Shown in pieces: positions 23,635 to 31,555 of a stretch of 33,774 nucleotides of DNA. How positions within the stretch are numbered: the first letter of the stretch is position 1; each line of letters begins with the position of its first letter. The stretch spans positions 1 through 33,774 of the forward strand of contig JANYGO010000354.1 in NCBI GenBank assembly GCA_025362325.1, given 5' to 3'. This stretch comes from Cyanobacteriota bacterium (GTDB lineage: Bacteria > Cyanobacteriota > Cyanobacteriia > Cyanobacteriales > Microcoleaceae). Below the pieces are notes generated by a model. That model searched no databases. It saw only the letters and a list, made by a program, of their open reading frames with translations, and was not told the DNA's origin. The translations under genes were made by a program, and so were the position numbers.

Positions 23635-24939
23635 ATGGACGTTAGTAGAGAGAAAGCGCCAACTGCACAAGAGACGTTCATGCAGATGGCTCAAGCTGCT
23701 GGTTTGCGAGGCCGTATCCTCGTAACCATTGGCTTATTGATTTTAGTGCGCCTGGGTGTCCACTTGCCAGTCCCCGGTATCGATCGAGTCGCCTTTGCCC
23801 AAAACGTCCAAAATAGCCCTTTAATTGGCTTTTTAGACTTATTTTCAGGAGGCGGTCTCTCAGCTTTGGGGATTTTCGCGCTGGGGATTTTGCCCTACAT
23901 TAATGCTTCAATTATTGTGCAACTTCTAACTGCGGCTCTGCCAAGTTTAGAAGACTTGCAGAAAAATGAAGGGGAAGCAGGGCGGCGCAAGATTTCTCAA
24001 ATTACTCGCTACGTTTCTTTGGGTTGGGCAATTCTGCAAAGCGTTGGCATTGCGATTTGGGTCAGCCCTTTTGCTCAAGCTCCGGCGCCTTTATTCATAG
24101 CACAAACTGCTTTGGCCCTGACGGCCGGGTCGATGTTTGTCATGTGGATATCGGAAGTGGTGACGGAACGAGGTATCGGGAACGGAGCGTCGCTGCTGAT
24201 CTTTATCAACATTGTGTCGGTTTTGCCACGTTCTTTGGGACAAACTTTTGAATTGGCTCAAAGTGGGGACACGCAAGTTGTCGGCCGTGTAGTCGTTCTG
24301 CTGCTGGTCTTTTTGGTGACAATTGTCGGGATTGTTTTTGTTCAGGAAGGTACTCGCCGCATTCCGATTATTTCGGCCCGCCGCCAAGTCGGCCGCAAAG
24401 TTTATCGGGAGAGTCGCAGCTATCTACCCCTGCGCTTGAATCAAGGCGGAGTGATGCCGATTATTTTTGCATCTTCGGTGTTGATTGTGCCTTCTTTCCT
24501 TGCTCAGTCTCTAAATCAGCCGTTTTTGGTTCAAGTTGCTAATGTTTTGAGTCCGAACGGCCCTGCGCCTTGGGCTTACGCGCTGTTTTATCTGACTTTG
24601 ATTCTGTTCTTCAGCTATTTCTATGCTTCGTTGATTGTCAACCCCGTAGATATGTCTCAGAACTTGAAGAAAATGGGCGCCAGCATTCCTGGGATTCGTC
24701 CCGGTCAGAAAACCAGCGATTATATAGAGAAGGTTTTGAACCGTTTGACTTTCTTGGGAGCGATATTTCTCGGTCTGGTAGCTATTGTACCAACTGCTGT
24801 AGAAAGTGCGATCGGCGTCCAAACTTTTAGAGGCTTTGGTGCAACTTCCTTACTGATTTTAGTAGGTGTGGCGATCGAAACTGCTAAGCAAATTCAAACT
24901 TACGTCATCTCCCAGCGATATGAAGGAATGGTGAAGTAA
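23635..24939 (+). CDS. secY: Preprotein translocase subunit SecY
   Basis: SecY is the ten-helix channel of the Sec translocon in the plasma and thylakoid membranes. The 434-residue protein has the first helix near 26-44 (ILVTIGLLILVRLGVHLPVP), the plug region with PLIGFLDLFSGGGLSALGIF, and NASIIVQLLTAALPSLEDLQ. Also present are the ISEVVTERGIGNGASLLIF signature, cytoplasmic loop RRIPIISARRQVGRKVYRES and the C-terminal YVISQRYEGMVK. It is the only multi-span membrane protein recognised in the window. It ends 5 bp before adk, so the two are cotranscribed. Confidence 0.98.
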   Translation: MDVSREKAPTAQETFMQMAQAAGLRGRILVTIGLLILVRLGVHLPVPGIDRVAFAQNVQNSPLIGFLDLFSGGGLSALGIFALGILPYINASIIVQLLTAALPSLEDLQKNEGEAGRRKISQITRYVSLGWAILQSVGIAIWVSPFAQAPAPLFIAQTALALTAGSMFVMWISEVVTERGIGNGASLLIFINIVSVLPRSLGQTFELAQSGDTQVVGRVVVLLLVFLVTIVGIVFVQEGTRRIPIISARRQVGRKVYRESRSYLPLRLNQGGVMPIIFASSVLIVPSFLAQSLNQPFLVQVANVLSPNGPAPWAYALFYLTLILFFSYFYASLIVNPVDMSQNLKKMGASIPGIRPGQKTSDYIEKVLNRLTFLGAIFLGLVAIVPTAVESAIGVQTFRGFGATSLLILVGVAIETAKQIQTYVISQRYEGMVK

Positions 24940-24944
24940 TCGCA

Positions 24945-25526
24945 ATGCAACTGATTTTTATGGGGCCTCCAGGGGCAGGAAAGGGAACTCAGGCTCAGCT
25001 CTTAGCCTCTCTCTGGAAAATACCCCACATTTCTACGGGTGATATCCTCCGCGCCTGCGTGGTAGCGAAAACTCCCTTGGGTTTAAAAGCCCAAGCCTAC
25101 ATGGATGCTGGTGATTTGGTTCCCGACCAGTTATTGATGGATATCGTACAAGAACGCATGAATGAACCAGATGCTAATGCAGGCTGGATTCTAGACGGCT
25201 TTCCCCGCACTGTGACACAGGCAATGTTTTTTGACAAACTAATCTGTGATGTTGGTACTGGGGGAAGTACGTCTGGTAAGGATTGCGTTCTGAGAGCTGT
25301 CAATTTGGATGTACCTGACAATGTTTTGGTGGCTCGCCTGCTGTCGCGGGGCCGCCAGGATGACAATGAGGAGACGATCCGCCGCCGGTTGCAAGTTTAT
25401 CGCGAACAAACTGAGCCTTTGATTGATTTTTACAGCGCCCGCCAACAGTTAGTTGCGGTTGATGGCGATCGCGACATGGAATTAGTCACCGCAGAACTGC
25501 AACAAGCGCTCTCTGGCGACTCTTGA
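24945..25526 (+). CDS. adk: Adenylate kinase
   Basis: Adk converts AMP and ATP to two ADP. The 193-residue enzyme has the P-loop GPPGAGKGT at 7-15, the AMP-binding ISTGDILRACV, the DGFPRTVTQA signature and the RRRLQVYREQTEPLIDFY segment. The lid is of the short type, without zinc-binding Cys, as in other cyanobacteria. There is a modest insertion (VGTGGSTSGKDCV) before the core strand with LDVPDNVLVARLL. It follows secY with a 5-bp gap. A terminator-like hairpin follows, and map, which often lies between adk and infA in other bacteria, is not here. Confidence 0.97.
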   Translation: MQLIFMGPPGAGKGTQAQLLASLWKIPHISTGDILRACVVAKTPLGLKAQAYMDAGDLVPDQLLMDIVQERMNEPDANAGWILDGFPRTVTQAMFFDKLICDVGTGGSTSGKDCVLRAVNLDVPDNVLVARLLSRGRQDDNEETIRRRLQVYREQTEPLIDFYSARQQLVAVDGDRDMELVTAELQQALSGDS

Positions 25527-25540
25527 ACCCTCTCAATCGA

Positions 25541-25563
25541 GCTGGTTATTCACCAGCTTTTGC
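25541..25563 (+). terminator. Possible terminator after adk
   Basis: AGCTGGT and ACCAGCT form a 7-bp stem around a 5-base loop, 14 bases after the adk stop. The stem runs directly into TTTT. The T-run is short, so termination may be partial. It marks the likely end of the S10/spc/secY/adk transcript. The remaining 255 bp before infA hold no gene or strong repeat that I can see. Confidence 0.6.
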
Positions 25564-25818
25564 TAAGATGTGTTAACTAGGAGCTTTTTGTGCTATCAGG
25601 TTTTGTAAGGGTTGCCAGAAACAGGATTGAACTCGATACTAATTGCCCCCAACTTTACTCAAGTAAAGCTTCAGCGAGCGGTTGGTTGAGTGTTTGAGTC
25701 GATCGAGTCGCCCGAATTCTTACCGCCGTTCCCCTTCGACTCCTACCAGTAAATAGGTTTTGAAGCAAACGCCGGACACTCCTAGTTAATCAAATGTAGA
25801 GTTGAGGTAAATACCAAA

Positions 25819-26043
25819 TTGTCTAAGCAAGATTTAATTGAAATGGAAGGGACAGTGACGGAATCACTGCCGAATGCGATGTTTCGCGTTGACCTAGATA
25901 ATGGGTTTAACGTGCTAGCTCACATTTCTGGTAAGATCCGCCGCAACTACATCAAAATTCTGCCTGGCGATCGCGTCAAAGTAGAATTAACTCCCTACGA
26001 CTTGACCAAAGGCCGGATTACTTATCGCCTTCGGAAAAAATAG
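25819..26043 (+). CDS. infA: Translation initiation factor IF-1
   Basis: IF-1 binds the 30S A-site during initiation. The 74-residue OB-fold protein reads [40 protein letters not shown] and [20 protein letters not shown], practically identical to other cyanobacterial IF-1 proteins. The start codon is TTG, as required by the conserved N-terminus; no ATG or GTG precedes the [10 protein letters not shown] block at a suitable place. TTGAGG lies about 10 bases upstream. A non-AUG start on infA could make its translation sensitive to initiation-factor levels (an inference; in E. coli infC uses AUU that way). Confidence 0.97.
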
Positions 26044-26093
26044 GCTTAGATAAAACTTTCTAAAAACTAATTCTAAGTTTAATTAGAGAGAAT

Positions 26094-26124
26094 TTGGTAA
26101 AAAGCTTCAAATTTATGCTATAAT
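26094..26124 (+). promoter_or_regulatory. Extended -10 promoter of the rpmJ-rpsM-rpsK-rpoA cluster
   Basis: TGCTATAAT (26116-26124) is a perfect -10 hexamer with the extended TGn motif. TTGGTA (26094-26099) is a moderate -35 at 19 bases. Transcription would begin near 26131, about 275 bases before rpmJ. It is the best -10 match in the window. Confidence 0.7.
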
Positions 26125-26130
26125 GCTACG

Positions 26131-26406
26131 TTTGTAGTGTTGCCGAGAAGGGCGTCAACAACCCACCGGCGTACCGGGTTAAGTCATTGCTACGCCGTAA
26201 AACGATCGCTCGCCAAGATTCTGGCACAGGCGAACTTTGACCCAGCAATGGGAGTGGGTGCAAGCGGGCTCCTTCATAAAACAACCCGCACTTTATACAA
26301 TTTAATCGAGGAGAGGCCTACACCTTGCCCAGCCTCTCCTCCCACCGCTCTACGGGCCAGCGTGCCTGCTCTCCGGTAGAGCGGGGTTCTCCAGGCAGGA
26401 AGAAAG
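26131..26406 (+). promoter_or_regulatory. Hairpin-rich 5' leader of rpmJ
   Basis: Three well-paired stems follow each other: CGGCGTA/TACGCCG (26167-26197), GAGGAGAGGC/GCCTCTCCTC with ten perfect pairs (26308-26341) and CCGCTCTAC/GTAGAGCGG (26345-26384). An alternative pairing, TGCCTG (26363-26368) with CAGGCA (26392-26397), or CCTGC with GCAGG (26396-26400), would break the third stem and cover the AGGAAG ribosome-binding site of rpmJ. No convincing reading frame lies here. This is the layout of a translational attenuator or autoregulatory site; the ligand is unknown. Confidence 0.55.
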
Positions 26407-26520
26407 ATGAAAGTTCGAGCATCTGTCAAAAAAATTTGTGAGAAATGTCGCGTCATCCGCCGTCGCGGTCGAGTGATGGTGATATGCACTAACCCGAAAC
26501 ACAAACAGCGCCAAGGTTAG
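26407..26520 (+). CDS. rpmJ: 50S ribosomal protein L36
   Basis: L36 is the smallest ribosomal protein, here 37 residues, starting [20 protein letters not shown]. Zinc ligands Cys11, Cys14, Cys27 and His32 are present, so it is the zinc-binding form. AGGAAG lies eight bases before the ATG. It opens the operon with rpsM, rpsK and rpoA, as in other cyanobacteria, behind a long structured leader. rpsM follows after 82 bp. Confidence 0.97.
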   Translation: MKVRASVKKICEKCRVIRRRGRVMVICTNPKHKQRQG

Positions 26521-26602
26521 AAAACAGGAAGATTGGGCAACGCACGCAGGTGCCGCCTAATTCAACATTGTAGCCAAACAGGAAAACTAGGGAGACAAAA
26601 GT

Positions 26603-26986
26603 GTGGCACGGATTGCCGGGGTAGACCTTCCACGCGATAAGCGCGTCGAAATAGGTCTGACATACATTTACGGAATAGGCCTGTCGCGGGCCCAAGAAAT
26701 TATCGCTGCAACAGGCGTAAATCCTGACATTCGAGTCAAGGATTTAACAGAGGCCGACGTGACTACTCTGCGGGCTCATGTAGAAAGCACCTACCAAATC
26801 GAAGGAGACCTCCGGCGCTGGGAGTCAATGAACATCAAGCGCCTGATGGACATCGGAACTTATCGCGGTCGGCGTCACCGTTTGGGTCTGCCAGTGCGGG
26901 GACAACGAACCCGTACCAACGCCAGAACCCGTCGCGGCGTCCGCCGCACAGTTGCGGGCAAGAAAAAGGCACCTTCCAAGAAGTAA
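26603..26986 (+). CDS. rpsM: 30S ribosomal protein S13
   Basis: S13 contacts tRNA and forms bridges to the large subunit. The 127-residue product begins [20 protein letters not shown] after a GTG start that is preceded by [46 protein letters not shown] and the basic tail [20 protein letters not shown] identify it. It ends with KKKAPSKK. rpsK follows after 84 bp. Confidence 0.98.
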   Translation: MARIAGVDLPRDKRVEIGLTYIYGIGLSRAQEIIAATGVNPDIRVKDLTEADVTTLRAHVESTYQIEGDLRRWESMNIKRLMDIGTYRGRRHRLGLPVRGQRTRTNARTRRGVRRTVAGKKKAPSKK

Positions 26987-27070
26987 CTGCTTTTTGGGAA
27001 AAATACGCTGGGGGCTGCTGGCTCCTAGCGCTTCGGGACATTAGTTGAGAGAAACGTTAAAGAGACTAAT

Positions 27071-27469
27071 ATGGCGCGACAACAAACAGGCAAGAAATCT
27101 GGTGCAAAAAAGCAGAAACGAAATGTACCCAATGGGGTAGGCTACATCCAGTCTACCTTTAACAACACGATTGTAACTATTACCGACCTTAACGGCGAAG
27201 TAATATCTTGGGCATCAGCAGGTTCCAGCGGTTTTAAAGGAGCTAAGAAGGGCACTCCCTTTGCAGCTCAAACAGCAGCAGAAAGTGCAGCTCGCAGAGC
27301 AAATGACCAGGGAATGCGCCAAATAGAAGTAATGGTGAGCGGGCCCGGAGCAGGTCGAGAAACTGCAATTCGGGCACTGCAAGGGGCGGGACTAGAAATT
27401 ACCCTGATTAGAGATGTTACCCCAATTCCTCACAACGGCTGTCGCCCTCCCAAGCGGCGTAGAGTCTAA
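27071..27469 (+). CDS. rpsK: 30S ribosomal protein S11
   Basis: S11 lies on the 30S platform. The 132-residue protein shows [40 protein letters not shown] and the C-terminal [17 protein letters not shown] signature. The N-terminal 20 residues are Lys/Gln-rich. ATG follows AAAGAGACTAAT. The stop is followed by an inverted CTAAAAT-type repeat pair that extends to the ribosome-binding site of rpoA. Confidence 0.98.
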   Translation: MARQQTGKKSGAKKQKRNVPNGVGYIQSTFNNTIVTITDLNGEVISWASAGSSGFKGAKKGTPFAAQTAAESAARRANDQGMRQIEVMVSGPGAGRETAIRALQGAGLEITLIRDVTPIPHNGCRPPKRRRV

Positions 27470-27473
27470 AACG

Positions 27474-27625
27474 ATTTGAGATTTTAGATTTTAGATTTTG
27501 GATAATGGCTAACTGCTTAAAGTCAAAAAAATCATGGTTCTAACTGTTGCCCCGTCCATCCAAAATCCGAAATCCGTTCAGGGGTATGCTCTGCAATCTA
27601 AAATCCAAAATCAAAAATCCAAAGT
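27474..27625. repeat. Inverted GATTTTA / CTAAAAT arrays before rpoA
   Basis: GATTTGAGATTTTAGATTTT and one more unit (to about 27502) are answered by ATCCAAAATCCGAAATCC (27556 onward) and CAATCTAAAATCCAAAATC (27594 onward). An ATG inside this stretch is in frame with rpoA and would add 37 repeat-encoded residues, so it misleads start prediction. Confidence 0.85.
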
Positions 27626-27644
27626 GGAAAAGGGAGGTCACTCC

Positions 27645-28589
27645 GTGGCGCAGTTTCAAATTGAATGTATAGAGTCTAACACTGACAAAGACCGGAGTCA
27701 GTACGGAAAATTTGTCCTCGAACCGCTCGATCGCGGTCAGGGAACAACTGTTGGGAACGCGCTTAGGCGAGTCCTGATGTCAAATTTGGAAGGAACGGCA
27801 GTAACTTCAGTCCGCATCGCGGGTGTCAATCACGAGTTTGCCACGATCGAAGGGGTACGGGAGGATGTTCTCGAAATCCTGCTGAACATGAAAGAGGTCG
27901 TCCTCAAAACTCATTCTCAGCAGCCACAAATCGGCAGGTTGCGGATTGAGGGGCCTGTCACAGTTACTGCCGATCGATTCGATTTGCCCTCTGAGGTGGA
28001 ATTGATCGATAAATCGCAGTACATTGCGACTCTCTCCCCGGGTTCTGTTCTGGAAATGGAATTCAGAATTGAAAAAGGCATCGGATACCGAGCAGTAGAC
28101 CGCACTCGCGATGATGGATCGGCTTTGGATTTTCTCCAAATCGACGCTATCTTTATGCCGATTCGCAGAGTCAACTACAGCGTTGAAGATGCTCGGCTGG
28201 GCGGCACTGTCGAAAAAGATCGGCTAGTGATGGAAATCTGGACTGATGGCAGTGTGACTCCTCAAGAAGCTCTGAGTCAATCTGCTCACATCCTGGTAGA
28301 TTTATTTGCCCCTCTCAAAGACATCACCCAAGATTCTCTCAAACCAGAGTATCCAGGTGAGGCAGATCCTACAAGCCAAATCCCGATCGAAGAATTGCAG
28401 TTGTCAGTCCGGGCTTACAACTGTCTCAAGCGGGCTCAGATTAACTCAGTTGCAGATTTATTGGATTATACCCAAGAAGACTTGCTTGAGATTAAAAACT
28501 TCGGGCAGAAGTCGGCAGAAGAAGTGATTGAAGCTTTACAAAAGCGCTTGGGCATTACCTTGCCGCAGGAAAAATCAGCTAAAAGTTAA
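27645..28589 (+). CDS. rpoA: DNA-directed RNA polymerase alpha subunit
   Basis: Alpha nucleates RNA polymerase assembly and contacts activators. With the GTG start, seven bases after GGGAGGT, the protein begins MAQFQIECIESNTDKDRSQY and has 314 residues, the usual cyanobacterial length. The N-terminal domain shows RGQGTTVGNALRRVLMSNLE and, later, LDFLQIDAIFMPIRRVNYSV. The C-terminal domain (from about 245) has the LSVRAYNCLKRAQINSVADL and NFGQKSAEEVIEALQKRL blocks. An upstream in-frame ATG (27534) would add 37 residues from repeat DNA and would bypass the good ribosome-binding site, so I reject it. Confidence 0.97.
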   Translation: MAQFQIECIESNTDKDRSQYGKFVLEPLDRGQGTTVGNALRRVLMSNLEGTAVTSVRIAGVNHEFATIEGVREDVLEILLNMKEVVLKTHSQQPQIGRLRIEGPVTVTADRFDLPSEVELIDKSQYIATLSPGSVLEMEFRIEKGIGYRAVDRTRDDGSALDFLQIDAIFMPIRRVNYSVEDARLGGTVEKDRLVMEIWTDGSVTPQEALSQSAHILVDLFAPLKDITQDSLKPEYPGEADPTSQIPIEELQLSVRAYNCLKRAQINSVADLLDYTQEDLLEIKNFGQKSAEEVIEALQKRLGITLPQEKSAKS

Positions 28590-28718
28590 TCAACGGGTAA
28601 CGGGTAAAAAAGTTGGGAATTTTAAGTGCGTGAGTTCTTAAGAACCAAGAATTAACCCCCTGAATTCGCAGACTATCTATCCCCGCGCCCAATTACCAAT
28701 TACCAATTACCAACTGCT

Positions 28719-29069
28719 ATGCGCCACCGCTGTCGCGTTCCTCAACTCAGCAAACCGGCTGACCAGCGCCGCGCCCTACTGCGCTCGCTGACCACCGAAT
28801 TAATCCGCCACGGTAAAATCACCACCACTCTCGCCCGCGCCAAAGCGCTGCGTTCAGAGGCGGACAGGATGATTACCCTGGCCAAAGATGGCTCCTTGTC
28901 CGCTCGTCGGCAAGCTATGGGCTATATCTACGACAAACAGTTAGTACACGCCTTGTTTGAGGCTGCCCAAGAACGGTACGGCTCGCGCAACGGGGGCTAT
29001 ACCCGCGTAGTGCGAACTGTCCCTCGTCAAGGAGACAATTCCGAAATGGCGATCGTTGAACTGGTTTAA
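28719..29069 (+). CDS. rplQ: 50S ribosomal protein L17
   Basis: The 116-residue product has [40 protein letters not shown] and the C-terminal [20 protein letters not shown] with [11 protein letters not shown], all diagnostic of L17. It follows rpoA after 129 bp, a gap that includes GGGTAACGGGTAA and then three CAATTAC units, another inverted STRR pair. The array runs to within ten bases of the ATG, so there is no evident Shine-Dalgarno sequence. Confidence 0.98.
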   Translation: MRHRCRVPQLSKPADQRRALLRSLTTELIRHGKITTTLARAKALRSEADRMITLAKDGSLSARRQAMGYIYDKQLVHALFEAAQERYGSRNGGYTRVVRTVPRQGDNSEMAIVELV

Positions 29070-29098
29070 TTCAATTTTGGGTTGGAGATTTTTGATTT

Positions 29099-29941
29099 AT
29101 GACTAACAATCCAAAATCCCCAATCGAAAATCCCCAATCGATACAGCGTGTTGCTCTGGTGATCCAATACCTCGGCACTAACTTTCACGGTTGGCAGCGA
29201 CAGCCGAACCAGCGTACAGTACAAGAAGAAATTGAAACAACAATATCGAATGTGCTCCAACGTCCGGTAACGCTGTACGCGGCCGGGAGAACTGATGCGG
29301 GAGTTCACGCGGCTGCTCAAGTAGCCCATTTTGATGCTGACGGCCCAATTCCGGCTCACCGCTGGGCAAGCGTTCTCAACTCTCGACTGGCAAAAGATAT
29401 TTTAATTCGAGCTTCGGCAAAGGTGGAACCTACCTGGCACGCTCGGTTCTCAGCCAGTTGGCGGCGCTATCGCTACACCCTTTATACAGACCCGATTCCT
29501 AATTTGTTTGTGCGTCCTTTTGCTTGGCATTGCTACCGGGCGCCTGTGGATGAATCTTTGATTCAGGCAGCTTTGACACCGCTAATCGGGCGGCATCACT
29601 TGGCTGCTTTCCACCGCGCAGGCTCTGCCCGCCCCCATTCCTGGGTGGACGTACAGGCGGCAGAGTGTCACCGTTCTGGGCCTCTTATCTATATTGAAGT
29701 TCAGGCGAGCGGGTTTCTGTACGGGATGATGCGGCTGCTGGTGGGGTTGCTGGTGCAGGTGGGTCGCAGGGAAAGAGCGATCGACAATTTCACAGATATC
29801 TGGGTCAACGAACGCCGAGAAATGGTAAAGTACGCCGCTCCCCCTCAAGGTTTATGCCTGCTGCGGGTTGGCTATTCAGAATTTCCCTTTCCCCCAGATG
29901 TTTGGTACGACACTCAGCCAAAATTAGTCATTAGTCATTAG
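29099..29941 (+). CDS. truA: tRNA pseudouridine(38-40) synthase TruA
   Basis: TruA makes pseudouridine at positions 38-40 of the tRNA anticodon arm. The 280-residue enzyme has VIQYLGTNFHGWQRQPNQRT, the catalytic Asp in YAAGRTDAGVHAAAQVAHFD, then RWRYTLYTDPIPN-type SWRRYRYTLYTDPIPN and SGFLYGMMRLLVGLLVQVGR. Both ends touch repeat DNA. The first 15 residues (TNNPKSPIENPQSIQ) come from AATCCCCAATC-type repeats, and the last five codons (Leu-Val-Ile-Ser-His, stop TAG) come from TTAGTCATTAGTCATTAG. The original C-terminus probably ended slightly earlier. GGAG upstream of ATG may act as ribosome-binding site. Confidence 0.96.
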   Translation: MTNNPKSPIENPQSIQRVALVIQYLGTNFHGWQRQPNQRTVQEEIETTISNVLQRPVTLYAAGRTDAGVHAAAQVAHFDADGPIPAHRWASVLNSRLAKDILIRASAKVEPTWHARFSASWRRYRYTLYTDPIPNLFVRPFAWHCYRAPVDESLIQAALTPLIGRHHLAAFHRAGSARPHSWVDVQAAECHRSGPLIYIEVQASGFLYGMMRLLVGLLVQVGRRERAIDNFTDIWVNERREMVKYAAPPQGLCLLRVGYSEFPFPPDVWYDTQPKLVISH

Positions 29942-30101
29942 TCAGTGGTCAGTGGTCAGTGGTCAGTGGTCAGTGGGTAACTATGAATAAAAAACTAATT
30001 ACTGACAACTAAATAACTGACAATTGATAACAACTCAAAAATTGCCAACTGACCACTGCCAACTGCCAACTGCCAACTAACAACTGACAACTAACAACTA
30101 A
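29922..30101. repeat. Long heptamer arrays between truA and rplM
   Basis: The arrays begin inside the end of truA with TTAGTCA units and continue as five GTCAGTG units. After a short AT-rich stretch come ACTGACAACT, CCAACTGACCACTGCCAACTG and many CAACTGC/CAACTAA units up to the rplM ATG. The CAGTGGTCAGTGG and CCACTGCC/GACCACTG parts are complementary. At 180 bp this is the longest array in the ribosomal region. Confidence 0.9.
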
Positions 30102-30103
30102 CA

Positions 30104-30559
30104 ATGAACAAAACTTACGTCCCTACTAAAGACTCCCTAGAGCACAAGTGGTACGTGGTCGATGCCGCCGATCAGCGGCTGGGCCGTTTGGCAACTGAAG
30201 TTGCCACGCACCTCCGGGGGAAACACAAACCCACTTACACTCCTTCTATGGATACCGGCGACTTCGTAATTGTCATCAACGCTGAAAAAATCGTTGTTAC
30301 TGGCAAAAAACGCACCCAGAAAATCTACCGCCGCCACTCTGGCAGACCCGGCGGCATGAAAACAGAAACTTTTGCCAAACTGCAAGTACGTCTGCCGGAA
30401 AGAATTGTCGAAGAAGCTATCCGAGGAATGCTGCCCCACACTTCTCTGGGCCGACAACTGTTTACTAAGCTGAAGGTGTACGCTGGCCCTAACCACCCGC
30501 ACCAAGCTCAACAACCAGAAGAGTTAATTATTCACACGATTCCGGGAGGAAATGACTAA
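30104..30559 (+). CDS. rplM: 50S ribosomal protein L13
   Basis: L13 is an early assembly protein. The 151-residue product has [60 protein letters not shown] and [20 protein letters not shown], with [12 protein letters not shown] near the end. The ATG stands directly after a CAACTAA array. Its stop shares one base with the rpsI ATG (TAATG), so L13 and S9 are translationally coupled, the usual arrangement. Confidence 0.98.
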   Translation: MNKTYVPTKDSLEHKWYVVDAADQRLGRLATEVATHLRGKHKPTYTPSMDTGDFVIVINAEKIVVTGKKRTQKIYRRHSGRPGGMKTETFAKLQVRLPERIVEEAIRGMLPHTSLGRQLFTKLKVYAGPNHPHQAQQPEELIIHTIPGGND

Positions 30560-30972
30560 TGCAAGCAACAGATACATCCGGCCGCGCCGTGTACTGGGGT
30601 ACCGGTCGCCGCAAGTGTTCCGTAGCACGGGTACGTTTGGTTCCCGGCACTGGCATACTGACTGTCAACGGTAAAGAAGGGGATTTGTACCTGCAATTCA
30701 ACCCTACTTATTTGGCGCTCGCTAAGGCTCCTCTGGAAACTTTGGGTCTGGAAAATGAGTATGACATTTTGGTAAAAGTCGAAGGCGGTGGCTTGACAGG
30801 TCAGGCTGACTCGATTCGCTTGGGTGTCGCTAGAGCACTTTGTCAATTAGACCCAGACAACCGCAAGCCTCTGAAGACTGAGGGCTATTTGACTCGCGAC
30901 CCGCGGGCTAAAGAACGGAAAAAGTACGGTTTGCGGAAAGCTCGCAAAGCTCCTCAATACTCGAAGCGGTAA
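30559..30972 (+). CDS. rpsI: 30S ribosomal protein S9
   Basis: The C-terminal tail of S9 reaches P-site tRNA. The 137-residue protein has [40 protein letters not shown] and the terminus [18 protein letters not shown], whose last Lys-Arg contact tRNA. The start overlaps the rplM stop by one base, with GGGAGG nine bases upstream inside rplM. A purine-rich GGCAGAAGGAAG array follows the stop. Confidence 0.98.
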   Translation: MQATDTSGRAVYWGTGRRKCSVARVRLVPGTGILTVNGKEGDLYLQFNPTYLALAKAPLETLGLENEYDILVKVEGGGLTGQADSIRLGVARALCQLDPDNRKPLKTEGYLTRDPRAKERKKYGLRKARKAPQYSKR

Positions 30973-30978
30973 TCGAGG

Positions 30979-31018
30979 GCAGAAGGAAGAGGGCAGAAGG
31001 AAGAAGGAAGAAGGAAAA
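30979..31018. repeat. GGAAGAA purine array after rpsI
   Basis: GCAGAAGGAAGAGGGCAGAAG and following GGAAGAA units (about five) lie seven bases behind the rpsI stop. It is the same family as 22262-22309. The rest of the 210-bp gap to rpmE is AT-rich with no array. Confidence 0.82.
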
Positions 31019-31182
31019 GGCAAAAATTATCTATCCAGATTTTATATGCCTTTTTTTGAAGTTTATTTCCGATTTCTGCTTCCTGGTTCCAACAGATATT
31101 AAGGCAAAATTGCTGTTGTCGATGTAGAAGTCCTACGGCAGCTAAAATGGTTGTAAAGTCAAAAAATTAGAGAGTAAAGAAA

Positions 31183-31491
31183 ATGGCGAAAGATGGCATT
31201 CACCCTGAGTGGTATCCCGAATCTCAGGTCTATTGCAACGGCGAACTTGTGATGACTGTTGGTTCAACTAGACCAAAGCTTCAAGTTGATGTCTGGTCGG
31301 GAAATCATCCTTTTTATACTGGCACTCAGAAGATTATTGATACTGAAGGTCGTGTGGAACGCTTTATGCGCAAATATGGCATGACGGATGTAGAAATGCC
31401 CCAGGTAGATGCTTTGTCTGGGCCGCTGAAAATGGAAGAGCCGAAAGCAGATGCTGCTAAGGCTGCTGCTAAAGGCAAAAAGAAGAAGTAG
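31183..31491 (+). CDS. rpmE: 50S ribosomal protein L31, zinc-free type with Lys/Ala tail
   Basis: L31 bridges the central protuberance and the 30S head. Residues 1-70 are the family domain: IHPEWYPESQVYCNGELVMT, then NHPFYTGTQKIIDTEGRVER and RKYGM. Only Cys18 remains; the second CxxC before HPFYTG reads WSGN, so this is the zinc-independent (C-minus) form. About 30 residues follow as a low-complexity tail ending KADAAKAAAKGKKKK, making it 102 residues against the usual 70-85. C-minus L31 is often used under zinc limitation; here it is the copy in the main ribosomal cluster. Confidence 0.95.
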   Translation: MAKDGIHPEWYPESQVYCNGELVMTVGSTRPKLQVDVWSGNHPFYTGTQKIIDTEGRVERFMRKYGMTDVEMPQVDALSGPLKMEEPKADAAKAAAKGKKKK

Positions 31492-31555
31492 CCGGATTGT
31501 CATTTGTCCGCAGTCGGTTGGGAGTAGTTTTTTCTACTGGTAACTGACTGCTCTC

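Noticed and set aside
26137-26379. 80-codon frame in the rpmJ leader
   Set aside because: It has no recognisable domain and its codons cover the strong stems; RNA structure explains the sequence better.
27534-27644. Upstream in-frame ATG extending RpoA by 37 residues
   Set aside because: The extension is repeat-encoded, and a GTG with a strong GGGAGGT site gives the normal 314-residue protein.
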